From Deltaproteobacteria bacterium (GTDB taxonomy: Bacteria > Bdellovibrionota_B > Oligoflexia > Oligoflexales > Bog-1112), in the NCBI GenBank assembly GCA_020635195.1, contig JACKAG010000007.1, positions 1 through 64,000 on the forward strand: DNA of 64,000 nucleotides. Direction: 5' to 3'. The notes under the pieces are model-generated. The model had not been told where the DNA came from. It worked only from the letters and a program-made list of their open reading frames with translations, and did not search any database. Both the position numbers and the translations under genes were made by a program. Of this stretch, positions 26,809 to 35,284 are shown piece after piece (position 1 is the stretch's first letter; each line of letters begins with the position of its first letter).

Positions 26809-28236
26809 TTGGAAAAAGTCAGACACCTGCTGCTTCCCGTCTTATTCCTCCTGGTAAGCCTGCCGACAGCATGGGGACAGACGGAACATAATCACGGTCA
26901 GATATTCACCTGTCCGATGCACCCGAATATCAGACAAAACGAGCCAGGAAGCTGCCCCATCTGTGGGATGGATCTGGTTCCTCTTAAAAATTCAGACCCA
27001 GAAGCAGGGAAGAATGAAGAGTCGATCATGATATCTCAGGCAACAAGAAGACTTGCAGGAATTGAAACAGAAAAATTATCAGAAGCCCCGGCATTTCAGA
27101 AGATAAGGGCCGTCGGTTCGATCGACTATGACGAAGGACGAATCTCAACCATTGCTGCCTATGTCGATGGAAGAATTGAAAAGCTCTATGCCAACTACAC
27201 CGGAGTCAGGGTTAAAAAAGGTGAACATCTGGCTGAGTTTTACAGTCCTGCTCTCTACTCCGCTCAGGTCGAATATCTCCAGGTGGGGAATGCTCTCTGG
27301 AAAATGCGTGATTCACAGCAAAAGAACGCTCTGTCCATTCAGAAAAACCTTCTGATCAATGCAGAAAAAAAACTACAAGAACTTGGCATGAGCAAAGCAC
27401 AGATCAGAGAGCTTAAAAAAAACCGTCAGGCCAGAAGCCGCCTTGTCCTGGCGGCAACGGTTTCCGGAACAGTGATTGAAAAGAATGTTATCGAGGGTAG
27501 CTATGTTAAGGCAGGACAGATCATCTGCAAAGTAGCGAACCTTTCCACTGTCTGGCTTCTCCTTGATATGTTCCCTGAGGAGACATCCTTTCTTAAGTTC
27601 GGCTTAAAAGTCAGGGCTAGCATCCGTTCAGCGCCGGGGCAGGAGTTTGAAGGCAGGATCTCCTTCATCAGCCCGGTGATCAGCAAACAGACAAGAACGG
27701 TCCGGGTTCGGGTGGAAATACCGAACCCGCAGGGAATCCTGAAACCAGGTGATCTTGCGGATGCCTCGATTTTGCTTCCCGTCGGAAGCAAAGGCATTCA
27801 TTCAAAGATCTACGATCCCGAGCTGGCCGGTCAATATATTTCGCCAATGCACCCCCAGGAAAGCAGCGATAAACCCGGTCAATGTCCTGTCTGCGGAATG
27901 GACCTTATCCCTGCCGAAACATTTGGCTATACCGCAGATCAGAACGACCTGGAAAAGGTCGTGACCGTTCCCAGAGACGCCATTTTGTCCCTGGGTGCAG
28001 ATCATGTCGTTTTTGTTGAAAGAGAAAAAGACCGCTTCTCTTTACAAAAAGTCATGAAAGGGCCCGTCGTTGAAGGAAACCGGGTTCTTATCCTTAGCGG
28101 GCTGCACGCAGGTAACACAATCGCTACAAAAGCTGTCTTCCTGATCGACTCACAGATGCAGCTCTCCGGAAAAACCTCATTAATGCAGATATCACACGGC
28201 AAAAAAGAGTCTGCTCAGAAAAAACACACAGACTAA
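26809..28236 (+). CDS. cusB: CusB-like periplasmic adaptor with two heavy-metal-binding domains
   Basis: Start TTG 26809 lies just after a full AGGAGGT. A signal peptide (1-23) precedes a heavy-metal-binding domain at 33-59 (FTCPMHP ... CPICGMDLVP). The membrane-fusion core follows: barrel-sandwich/lipoyl, alpha-hairpin and beta-barrel. A second copy of the metal domain (SPMHP ... CPVCGMDLIP) is inserted at about 342-371, before the membrane-proximal domain. The adaptor links the inner-membrane pump to the outer channel and is thought to load Cu+/Ag+. The gene is third-party coupled between the channel and pump genes. Confidence 0.92.
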   Translation: MEKVRHLLLPVLFLLVSLPTAWGQTEHNHGQIFTCPMHPNIRQNEPGSCPICGMDLVPLKNSDPEAGKNEESIMISQATRRLAGIETEKLSEAPAFQKIRAVGSIDYDEGRISTIAAYVDGRIEKLYANYTGVRVKKGEHLAEFYSPALYSAQVEYLQVGNALWKMRDSQQKNALSIQKNLLINAEKKLQELGMSKAQIRELKKNRQARSRLVLAATVSGTVIEKNVIEGSYVKAGQIICKVANLSTVWLLLDMFPEETSFLKFGLKVRASIRSAPGQEFEGRISFISPVISKQTRTVRVRVEIPNPQGILKPGDLADASILLPVGSKGIHSKIYDPELAGQYISPMHPQESSDKPGQCPVCGMDLIPAETFGYTADQNDLEKVVTVPRDAILSLGADHVVFVEREKDRFSLQKVMKGPVVEGNRVLILSGLHAGNTIATKAVFLIDSQMQLSGKTSLMQISHGKKESAQKKHTD

Positions 28237-28262
28237 AACAAACATCAGGACAGGGGCTTAAG

Positions 28263-31200
28263 ATGAGTGTGCTTAAGTATATGATGAGCAAAATTCAGGA
28301 GCACGCTGGCCTGAGCCTGATCTTAGTTGGCCTTGTCGCTGTCTATGGATTTTACGCAAAGGAACATGCCTCCGTTGATGCTATCCCGGATATTGGGCAG
28401 AATCAGGTCATCGTGATCACCAACTGGCAGGGGCAGTCACCCAAGGATGTGGAAGATCAGATCACCTACCCCCTTTCTGTCGCGCTTCTGGCAGTACCGG
28501 GAGCCGAAAGCGTTCGGGGAAAAAGCCTTTTCGGCTTTAGCTTCGTGCAGGTAACCTTTTCAGACAACACGGACTATTACTGGGCACGCTCCAGAGTCTC
28601 TGAACAGCTGCCAACGGTCGCAGCAAATCTCCCGGAAGGAGCCAGTCCGGTGCTCGGACCGGATGCTACCGGTCTGGGACAGATATTTTATTACGTTCTT
28701 GAACCCTCAAAGCCAGATAACCCTGCTCATCTGCGATCTGTCCAGGACTATGTCATTAAATATGCTCTGCAATCTGTGGAGGGAGTGAGTGAAGTCGCCT
28801 CCATCGGTGGATTTATCCGTGAATACCAGGTAGACCTCGATCCGGATCAGCTGCACTTTCACAAAGTGCCTATAGAAACTGTGAGCAGAGCTCTCAGAGC
28901 ATCAAACAAAGAAGTGGGAGCCAAGACCATCGAACAAAGTGATATGGAGTTCATTATTCGGGGAAAAGGCTTCCTTGGTGGCAGACAGGGACCAGAACAG
29001 ACCGTGATCGACCTTGAAAACACCGTCGTAAGCTCGAAAGAAGGGATACCCCTTCGCATAAAAGATATAGCCGAGGTCCGTAATGGAACTGCCTTCCGGC
29101 GAGGTGCCCTCGACTTCGATGGTACAGAAGCTGTCGGAGGAATTGTCGTCATGCGTCTCGGAGAAAATCCGGGCAGCGTCATTGAGCGAGTTAAACAGAA
29201 GATATCTCAGCTGGAGCCATCTCTGGATGGAATAAAAATCAAAGCAGTATATGACCGGACAACGCTCATTGACGAAACTGTCCGCACACTGTCCGATGCT
29301 CTCCTCCATGAAATCCTGATCACCATTCTGGTCATTGTCCTGTTTCTGATGCATATCAAAACCAGTCTTGTGGTTGCCTCTGTTCTTCCGCTTTCCGTCT
29401 ATGTATCATTCATCATCATGCGCCATGCTGGTCTGGATATGAACATCATGTCCCTTGCAGGTATCGCCATCGCCATCGGTAATATGGTTGATATAGGAAT
29501 AGTCATTGCCGAGAGTATCTATAGTCGGATATCGGCAGAAAAAGACCTGCCTCTTCCAGAACGGATCAAGGCTATTACGGAAGCAAGTGCGGAAGTTGTC
29601 CCTCCACTGCTGACCGCAACAGCCACAACTGTCATCAGCTTCCTCCCGGTATTCTTTTTAACAGGTCGGGATTATAAACTTTTTGCCCCTCTGGCCCTGA
29701 CCAAAACATGCGCACTGCTCTCGGCTTTAGCCGTCTCCCTGATTGTTGTGCCCCTGTTCTCGCGTTTCCTGATCCGGGAACAGCTCAGCTCCTTTGCAAG
29801 GCGATCATTACCCTTCGTGACAGCCCTCTTTGGGTCCGTTCTCAGCTCGACCATAGCAAAGAGCTCATGGTCGGATGATCTGTGGATCGGGATCGCAACA
29901 GCAGCCGGAGCTCTTCCTGGTTACATAACGGGTCGTTTGATGGCAAAAGAAAAACTCCTTCGCCCGGAAGATTCTCTGATGACACAATTCATATACAGAA
30001 TCTACGAACCCATGCTCCGCTGGGCAATCCATCACAAGTGGCTATGTGCATCTCTCCCTTTTCTGATCTTCGGAGCCGGACTCGCTTCATGGAGTACATT
30101 AAAAACCGATGACTGGATTGCATTAGACGAGGGAAGTTTTTTCTATATGCCCACCATGTATCCGGGTATCAGCTTTTCCAAAGCCTATGAAATTCTTCAG
30201 ACCCAGGATACGTTAATCAAAAAAATTCCTGAGGTGAAACATGTCTTAGGTAAGATCGGTAGGGCGGACTCTGCCCTTGATCCTGCTCCCACAGCCATGA
30301 TTGAGACTTACATTATGCTCAAAGAAAAGTCGCGGTGGCGTGAAGGAGTCACAGAAAAAGAGATCTGGCAGGAAATCAACTCCCTGGCGACTCTCCCTGG
30401 AGTCACCCCGGCATCTTTGCTTCAGCCTATCGAAGGGCGGGTCGTCATGCTGCAAAGTGGTATCAAAGCCTCTATGGCGGTCCGGATTTACGGAGACTCC
30501 CTGGATGGTCTGGCCATCGCTGCCAGACAAGTCGCTGAACATCTCAAAACGATGGATGTCGTCAATAAAACAACAATCAATCCTGATCTTGTCCTTGGAA
30601 AACCCTATGTTGAGTTCAATGTCGATCGCACAGCGGCAGCCCGCTACGGCATGTCCGTTGGAGCGGTTAATGAGCTGATTGCCACAGCTCTCGGGGGAAC
30701 AACCATCGGCAAAACCGTCGAAGGCCGGGAACGTTATCCCATTCGCCTGCGTTACCACAGACAATACCGGGATGATTTAGAGAGTCTGGAAAGACTCCCG
30801 GTCATTACCGCCAAAGGAGAAACCGTCCCCCTCAAGGCGCTTGCGAACATGGAAACACTCTGGGGCCCTGCGGGAATTTCCAGTGAAAACGCACGGCTTG
30901 TCGCACATGTATCCTTCGCTCCGGCAGCGAATATCGGTGCCATCGCAACAGCGGATGCAGTGATGGCGTCACTGCAAAAAGCACAGACAGAAGGGGCACT
31001 CTCTCTTCCCCCAGGCTATGAAATGGAAGCTGTCGGTTCCTTCCAGAATCAGGCTGAAGCTAACAGAACCCTTATGTGGGTCGTCCCTCTGGTCATACTG
31101 CTAAATCTGCTTATCATCTTTCTGACGTTTGGACGCTGGAGCCTTAGCTTGTTGATATTCAGCGGTATTCCACTGGCATCCGGAGGAGGAATGCTTCTGC

Positions 31201-31595
31201 TTTTCCTTACAGGCACACAAATCAATACAGCTGTCTGGATTGGCTTTATCGCTCTCTTTGGGATTGCTGTGGACAATGGGGTGATCCTCAGTTCCTATCT
31301 TGAAGCCCGCTTTGCCTCTCATCCTCCCAGATCCCGTCAGGACATCATCGACAACGTGATACATGCCGGACTAAGGAGAATCAGACCCTGTCTGATGACG
31401 ACCGCGACCACCATTATAGCCCTCCTGCCGGTTCTTCTGTCTGATGGAAAAGGAGCAGAAGTTGCTAAGGGAATGGCCTTACCCATCTTCGGAGGAATGT
31501 TTTCAGCGCTTCTGATCCTTCTTGTTCTACCTGCTCTTTACGCCAGACTGATGGAAAGAAAAATCCATACTCCATATCATAAACAGTCCGTATAA
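28263..31595 (+). CDS. cusA: CusA/CzcA-family heavy-metal RND efflux pump
   Basis: The 1110-residue product has the full RND layout: TM1, periplasmic porter domain, TM2-6, TM7, second porter domain, TM8-12. Typical heavy-metal RND segments are visible (AIPDIGQNQVIV near the N-terminus; IAIAIGNMVDIGIVIAESIY in TM4; IALFGIAVDNGVIL in TM10). Relative to E. coli CusA (about 1047 residues) it has about 80 extra residues at roughly 500-578, between TM6 and TM7, with two more hydrophobic helices. It drives proton-coupled export of Cu+/Ag+ or related ions. Substrate is inferred from the CusB-like metal domains and the DUF3347 neighbour. Confidence 0.93.
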   Translation: MSVLKYMMSKIQEHAGLSLILVGLVAVYGFYAKEHASVDAIPDIGQNQVIVITNWQGQSPKDVEDQITYPLSVALLAVPGAESVRGKSLFGFSFVQVTFSDNTDYYWARSRVSEQLPTVAANLPEGASPVLGPDATGLGQIFYYVLEPSKPDNPAHLRSVQDYVIKYALQSVEGVSEVASIGGFIREYQVDLDPDQLHFHKVPIETVSRALRASNKEVGAKTIEQSDMEFIIRGKGFLGGRQGPEQTVIDLENTVVSSKEGIPLRIKDIAEVRNGTAFRRGALDFDGTEAVGGIVVMRLGENPGSVIERVKQKISQLEPSLDGIKIKAVYDRTTLIDETVRTLSDALLHEILITILVIVLFLMHIKTSLVVASVLPLSVYVSFIIMRHAGLDMNIMSLAGIAIAIGNMVDIGIVIAESIYSRISAEKDLPLPERIKAITEASAEVVPPLLTATATTVISFLPVFFLTGRDYKLFAPLALTKTCALLSALAVSLIVVPLFSRFLIREQLSSFARRSLPFVTALFGSVLSSTIAKSSWSDDLWIGIATAAGALPGYITGRLMAKEKLLRPEDSLMTQFIYRIYEPMLRWAIHHKWLCASLPFLIFGAGLASWSTLKTDDWIALDEGSFFYMPTMYPGISFSKAYEILQTQDTLIKKIPEVKHVLGKIGRADSALDPAPTAMIETYIMLKEKSRWREGVTEKEIWQEINSLATLPGVTPASLLQPIEGRVVMLQSGIKASMAVRIYGDSLDGLAIAARQVAEHLKTMDVVNKTTINPDLVLGKPYVEFNVDRTAAARYGMSVGAVNELIATALGGTTIGKTVEGRERYPIRLRYHRQYRDDLESLERLPVITAKGETVPLKALANMETLWGPAGISSENARLVAHVSFAPAANIGAIATADAVMASLQKAQTEGALSLPPGYEMEAVGSFQNQAEANRTLMWVVPLVILLNLLIIFLTFGRWSLSLLIFSGIPLASGGGMLLLFLTGTQINTAVWIGFIALFGIAVDNGVILSSYLEARFASHPPRSRQDIIDNVIHAGLRRIRPCLMTTATTIIALLPVLLSDGKGAEVAKGMALPIFGGMFSALLILLVLPALYARLMERKIHTPYHKQSV

Positions 31596-31650
31596 TGAAA
31601 AAAAGACAGATCTCAGGAACAGAGCATGAATATGCCGGAAATGGCCGGAA

Positions 31651-32187
31651 ATGGCCGGAAAGGCACAAAAGCATATGAAATGGGAAAAACTTAGCAACGA
31701 AGAACTCCTCCAGAGCTACGCTCATGGGAGTTTTCCGGCATTCGATACATTCTTCAGAAGAAACAGCCAGGCTGTCTTCCTGTTTATCATGAGCCGCTCC
31801 GGAGATCAGAGAGAGGCAGAAGATATACTCCAGGAGACATTTATCAGAATTCACAAATATATTCACCGTTATGATACGAAAAGAAGTGCTCTTAACTGGG
31901 TTTTTGCAATCGCCAGAAATCAGATTCTGACACAGATCGCAAAACGCACGGACTATACAGAGCTGGATGAGTCCATCATAGAATCAAAAAGAACATCAGG
32001 AATTGAAGCTCGCAATGAGCTCATAAGCATTTTATCCGGACTGGATGAAAACGAAAGAAATCTTATTCTGGACCGTTTTCTGAAGGAAGAATCTTATGAA
32101 GAGATGAGCACAAAAAGAAATCTGACGACAGCAAATACTCGTCAGAAAGTATCGAGAATTTTAAAGAAAATCAGGACAATGGCCTAA
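31651..32187 (+). CDS. ECF-type RNA polymerase sigma factor
   Basis: Region 2 (FFRRNSQAVFLFIMSRSG, then AEDILQETFIRIHKY and NWVFAIARNQ) and region 4 (LDENERNLILDRFLKEESYEEMS, HTH, NTRQKVSRILKKI) are both present. The quoted region-4 run is the helix pair before the recognition helix. There is no C-terminal Cys-rich domain, and no Cys at all, unlike CorE. The start is ambiguous: ATG 31651 lies inside a 10-bp direct repeat, and ATG 31675 is a second choice. It overlaps the convergent DUF3347 gene by 4 bases. The shared promoter motif at three nearby operons suggests it controls them. Confidence 0.85.
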   Translation: MAGKAQKHMKWEKLSNEELLQSYAHGSFPAFDTFFRRNSQAVFLFIMSRSGDQREAEDILQETFIRIHKYIHRYDTKRSALNWVFAIARNQILTQIAKRTDYTELDESIIESKRTSGIEARNELISILSGLDENERNLILDRFLKEESYEEMSTKRNLTTANTRQKVSRILKKIRTMA

Positions 32188-32729
32188 ACCTTGTCTCCGC
32201 AATGAGGCATTGCTTCATCATATGGATTCTGTACCTGCCCTTCTTTCTGGACCCAACTGGCTTTTACCATAGGACAAAACATCACAGCATAACCTGTGGG
32301 TCTGGCCATACTCACCCACATAGCCATAGGCTGTGAAAGCTTTCTGAAGGCTTCACGGGCAGAAGAGATATCCCCGGAACGTCCCAGAGATTCAGAAGAG
32401 TTTACAAGATTTATTGGAATTTTGTTATAATGCCCCGCATGTTCGCTGGCGACCGATGTCAGATCAAGTTTTTTTGCCATCTGAGCTATATTTTCACTCA
32501 TTTCTTTAAGATGATCCGTCTTTCCCGATAATAAAATATTATAAATTCTCAGATATTCCGTAAGAATTTTCCCCATAGATTCATCAAAGGAATGGGGAGC
32601 TCGCATCTGATCTGTCTTATGATGTTCATGATCTTTATGGTTTTCATGATTCATATGCTCTGACTGAGCATATACTGACGTATGCATAAAAAGCATAAAG
32701 AATATAAATATTTTTAACATAATACCCAC
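32184..32729 (-). CDS. Exported His-rich DUF3347 metal-binding protein
   Basis: A signal peptide (about 1-22, ending SVYAQ) is followed by a His-rich segment (residues about 24-46, many HxxH pairs). The rest is a DUF3347 domain closing with MFCPMVKASWVQ, then NPYDEAMPHCG. DUF3347 occurs in CusB-type adaptors and stand-alone periplasmic copper proteins, where the Cys/Met/His residues bind metal. The product probably buffers or delivers Cu in the periplasm. Its promoter has the same bipartite motif as the pump operon. Confidence 0.82.
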   Translation of the reverse strand: MGIMLKIFIFFMLFMHTSVYAQSEHMNHENHKDHEHHKTDQMRAPHSFDESMGKILTEYLRIYNILLSGKTDHLKEMSENIAQMAKKLDLTSVASEHAGHYNKIPINLVNSSESLGRSGDISSAREAFRKLSQPMAMWVSMARPTGYAVMFCPMVKASWVQKEGQVQNPYDEAMPHCGDKV

Positions 32730-32765
32730 AAATCTCTCCTTTCTGGTCTGATTTCAGATAACAGC

Positions 32766-32797
32766 TGATATACTCCCGATTCTCGATTTTTGTGACA
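32766..32797 (-). promoter_or_regulatory. Putative ECF promoter for the DUF3347 gene
   Basis: On the minus strand, TGTCACAAAA (32797-32788), 14 bases, then GTATATCA (32773-32766), about 40 bases before the ATG. It matches the two promoters at 25393-25476 in sequence and spacing. Confidence 0.6.
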
Positions 32798-32831
32798 ATA
32801 TGAAGATAGATTGCAAAAAGTATATGTGACG

Positions 32832-33539
32832 TCATGGATGATGTTCAGATCGGTAACGATATATCGTTTCCACCAGACGCTTTAGTTTTTTTACAGAAAG
32901 ATTGAGTTTTCTGAAAGAAAGATCTCCAAACCTATGATGATCGGCAGACATAAACGTGTAAAGAGTCTCATGAAAGACTAAAAAACTTTCACTTCCTGTG
33001 CAGTGGCGTGGATCACAGGGTTTCATAATTTTTTTATCATCTTCATCTGTTTTTCCCAATTTTACGAACAAAGCTGTTGCTCTTCCCGGAGTATTGACAA
33101 AATCACGCAACCTCTGAAGCTGGTCAGAAGCATCTTGCCAGGCCTGTTTCGCATCATCTTTGCATTTTACTTCGACCACTTCAGCAACCTGATAAACAGG
33201 TTTTTCTTCATGATCAGAGTCTGAAAACATAAGTATTTTTTGCTTCACAACGATCAGATCTGCCTCTCCGGAATGAAACAATATGCCATCTTCCTCATCA
33301 TAATAATTAATATTATTCAGAATAAAATAATCATTTTCCGGATATTTATCCCGCATCTGATCAATCGCGATCTGCTCACATACCCATCCTTTTATCTGGC
33401 CATAATTTTCAGGAACAGACCACAGTGAGCTGCGATTTTTCAGATACATTTCGTACGTATCTTCTGCATCCGTTGCAGATAAGATAAGAGGAAAAAGAGA
33501 CAAGAGACTAAGCATCAGACAGACGATAAATCTGATCAT
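32832..33539 (-). CDS. Exported PD-(D/E)XK nuclease-like protein
   Basis: Start ATG 33539 is preferred (TAGGA 8 bases upstream); two more Met codons precede it in frame. A signal peptide (about 1-22) is followed by a domain with the core order of the PD-(D/E)XK fold. Counting from ATG 33548, a helix carries Glu59, then GEADLIVV (Asp97), EVVEVKCK (Glu126, Lys128) and a helix with QAWQDASDQLQRL. A nuclease or nuclease-derived fold in the periplasm or outside is the inference. Two Cys (MKPCDPRHC) may form a disulfide. No neighbour clarifies its target. Confidence 0.6.
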   Translation of the reverse strand: MIRFIVCLMLSLLSLFPLILSATDAEDTYEMYLKNRSSLWSVPENYGQIKGWVCEQIAIDQMRDKYPENDYFILNNINYYDEEDGILFHSGEADLIVVKQKILMFSDSDHEEKPVYQVAEVVEVKCKDDAKQAWQDASDQLQRLRDFVNTPGRATALFVKLGKTDEDDKKIMKPCDPRHCTGSESFLVFHETLYTFMSADHHRFGDLSFRKLNLSVKKLKRLVETIYRYRSEHHP

Positions 33540-33548
33540 AATCATCAT

Positions 33549-34019
33549 CCTATCGTTTGTGTATCGTTTTTATACAAACAAGATAAAAACGAGCCTTTTC
33601 CGATGACAGGCTCTTTATAATCAGCATATATGATGCTCTGACTGTGAGCTAAGCATACAACGATCCAATAGATGGATTCAACATTATTTTAAGAGAAAAA
33701 AATTGTCCTAATCAGGAAACGGGAAGAAATTAAGTCAAAAGCGCGGTCACAATCCGGATCGTTGGATTGTGACCATGTTTTAAAGAACCCCACAGATCAG
33801 ATATTTCTACTTAAAAGCAGGTCAGAGAATTTCAGAACATATACCTTAAATAAATATCGCATAAAATTTAGTCAGTTTTGTCATTCCACTGCAATATTTT
33901 AATTAGTATTGATCATTTTTTTCTGATATCCTACGCCGTCTGATGAAAATTCATCAGGAAATCACAAGTCTTCTTAACTTAAAGACTTCACTTAAACACT
34001 TAAAAGAGAGGACTACAGA
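33549..34019. other. 471-base gene-free, AT-rich stretch with one strong hairpin
   Basis: No coding frame with support is present. GGTCACAATCC (33745-33755) pairs perfectly with GGATTGTGACC (33764-33774) across 8 bases, followed by a partial T-run (ATGTTTT). The rest is AT-rich and probably holds the divergent promoters of the nuclease-like and ankyrin genes. I see no other structure. Confidence 0.5.
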
Positions 34020-35030
34020 ATGAGACATTTCGCACGAATTTTCCTTGTGGCCTTTGGTATCTTCATCGGCCATATGGCTTCCGGAACAGACTATCCACCA
34101 CCCGGAACCGAAACATCACCAGATCTCCACACAGCGGCCTCTTCCGGAAATCTGAAGGCCCTAAGAGAGCGCATCGAGGAAGATCAACAAGATCCGGAGA
34201 TGACCACAAAGCTCGGCGAGACTCCCCTTCATTTGGCAGCAAAAGCCGGACACCCTGACATCGTAAGATATCTCCTCCGGCAAGCTTGCGTGAACGTTCA
34301 CCCAAAAGCCACTAAACCCAAAACCAGGGATGATGACAGAGCGGACACCCCACTTCACTTTGCAGTAAAGTATGGATGGCCTGAGATTGTCGATCTCATC
34401 CTCGAGGGCACTGACAAAGGATCTGCTGAAATAAATCAGAAGAGCTCGGATGGAAACACCCCTCTCTCTATAGCTCTCGCTTTAGCAGGCACTGGCTGTG
34501 TGACAGAACGTCACGGATACTCCGAACCCGGAGTTCCACAGCTCGAACACATGACAAAGATCATCAGATCACTGCTTGATAAAGGAGCTGATCCTAACAT
34601 CAGGTTAGAAGTTATTGAAGGTGGTCAGTCTCATCTTGAAGTATTCCTGTCACCACGTGAGAGCTGTTATAACCACTACGAAATGCAACCCATCGAGCAA
34701 TGGCAGCGCGTGGAAGACCAAACCCCCCAAATTATAAAGATGCTCATCAATGCCGGAGCAACAATTGATAAAGAAGAAATTAACCGGCTCGATCATCTTC
34801 TGTGGAGCATTATGTCAGACTACGAAGAACTCAGCGAACTTCTTAAGCCAAACGCTGTTCATGACGAGGTTCATAACGAGAATGATCAGGAAAGCACACA
34901 AACAAAACCGGGCTGGGGTGAGTATCTGAGAAGCATCTTCTCTAAACTGAGATTAGTGCCAAATCTGTATAACAGCCAGCCCCGGGGAGAAAGTTTCCCG
35001 ATAGCCGGATGTTACTCGATGGCTGCATAA
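34020..35030 (+). CDS. Exported ankyrin-repeat protein
   Basis: A signal peptide (MRHFARIFLVAFGIFIGHMASG) precedes four to five ankyrin repeats (TPLHLAAKAGHPDIVRYLL; TPLHFAVKYGWPEIVDLIL; TPLSIALALAG). The C-terminal 130 residues are non-repeat and acidic. GAGAGG lies upstream of the start. It is the longest of the four exported ankyrin proteins here. It is convergent with nqrM, with only 28 bases between. Confidence 0.85.
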   Translation: MRHFARIFLVAFGIFIGHMASGTDYPPPGTETSPDLHTAASSGNLKALRERIEEDQQDPEMTTKLGETPLHLAAKAGHPDIVRYLLRQACVNVHPKATKPKTRDDDRADTPLHFAVKYGWPEIVDLILEGTDKGSAEINQKSSDGNTPLSIALALAGTGCVTERHGYSEPGVPQLEHMTKIIRSLLDKGADPNIRLEVIEGGQSHLEVFLSPRESCYNHYEMQPIEQWQRVEDQTPQIIKMLINAGATIDKEEINRLDHLLWSIMSDYEELSELLKPNAVHDEVHNENDQESTQTKPGWGEYLRSIFSKLRLVPNLYNSQPRGESFPIAGCYSMAA

Positions 35031-35058
35031 CTGCAAAATTCGACCAAGGGCATTTTTA

Positions 35059-35265
35059 TCACGCCCCTGTAGAAGCCTCTTTTTTGCAGCGTTCACGGCC
35101 AGAAGCACCGCAGATCTGACAATTTCCACTACTCCCGGACTCTGAGTCAATCCGGTTCAGACCTCCGCACGAACCGGAAGGGGGAGGCCTGCCGAACAAA
35201 ACACCAATCCCCATACCGACAAAGACCAGAAGAAAAACAGCAAACACAGATAAAAAAATCATCAT
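35059..35265 (-). CDS. nqrM: NqrM, Na+-NQR maturation factor
   Basis: This 68-residue protein has one N-terminal transmembrane helix (FLSVFAVFLLVFVGMGIGVLF) and then four Cys: Cys33 in GSCGG, Cys49, Cys52 and Cys60. This is the DUF539/NqrM layout. NqrM is needed to supply the iron centre between NqrD and NqrE during NQR assembly. It is the last gene of the nqr operon, 19 bases after apbE. Confidence 0.9.
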   Translation of the reverse strand: MMIFLSVFAVFLLVFVGMGIGVLFGRPPPSGSCGGLNRIDSESGSSGNCQICGASGRERCKKEASTGA

Positions 35266-35284
35266 AACTCAGAAAACTCATCCA

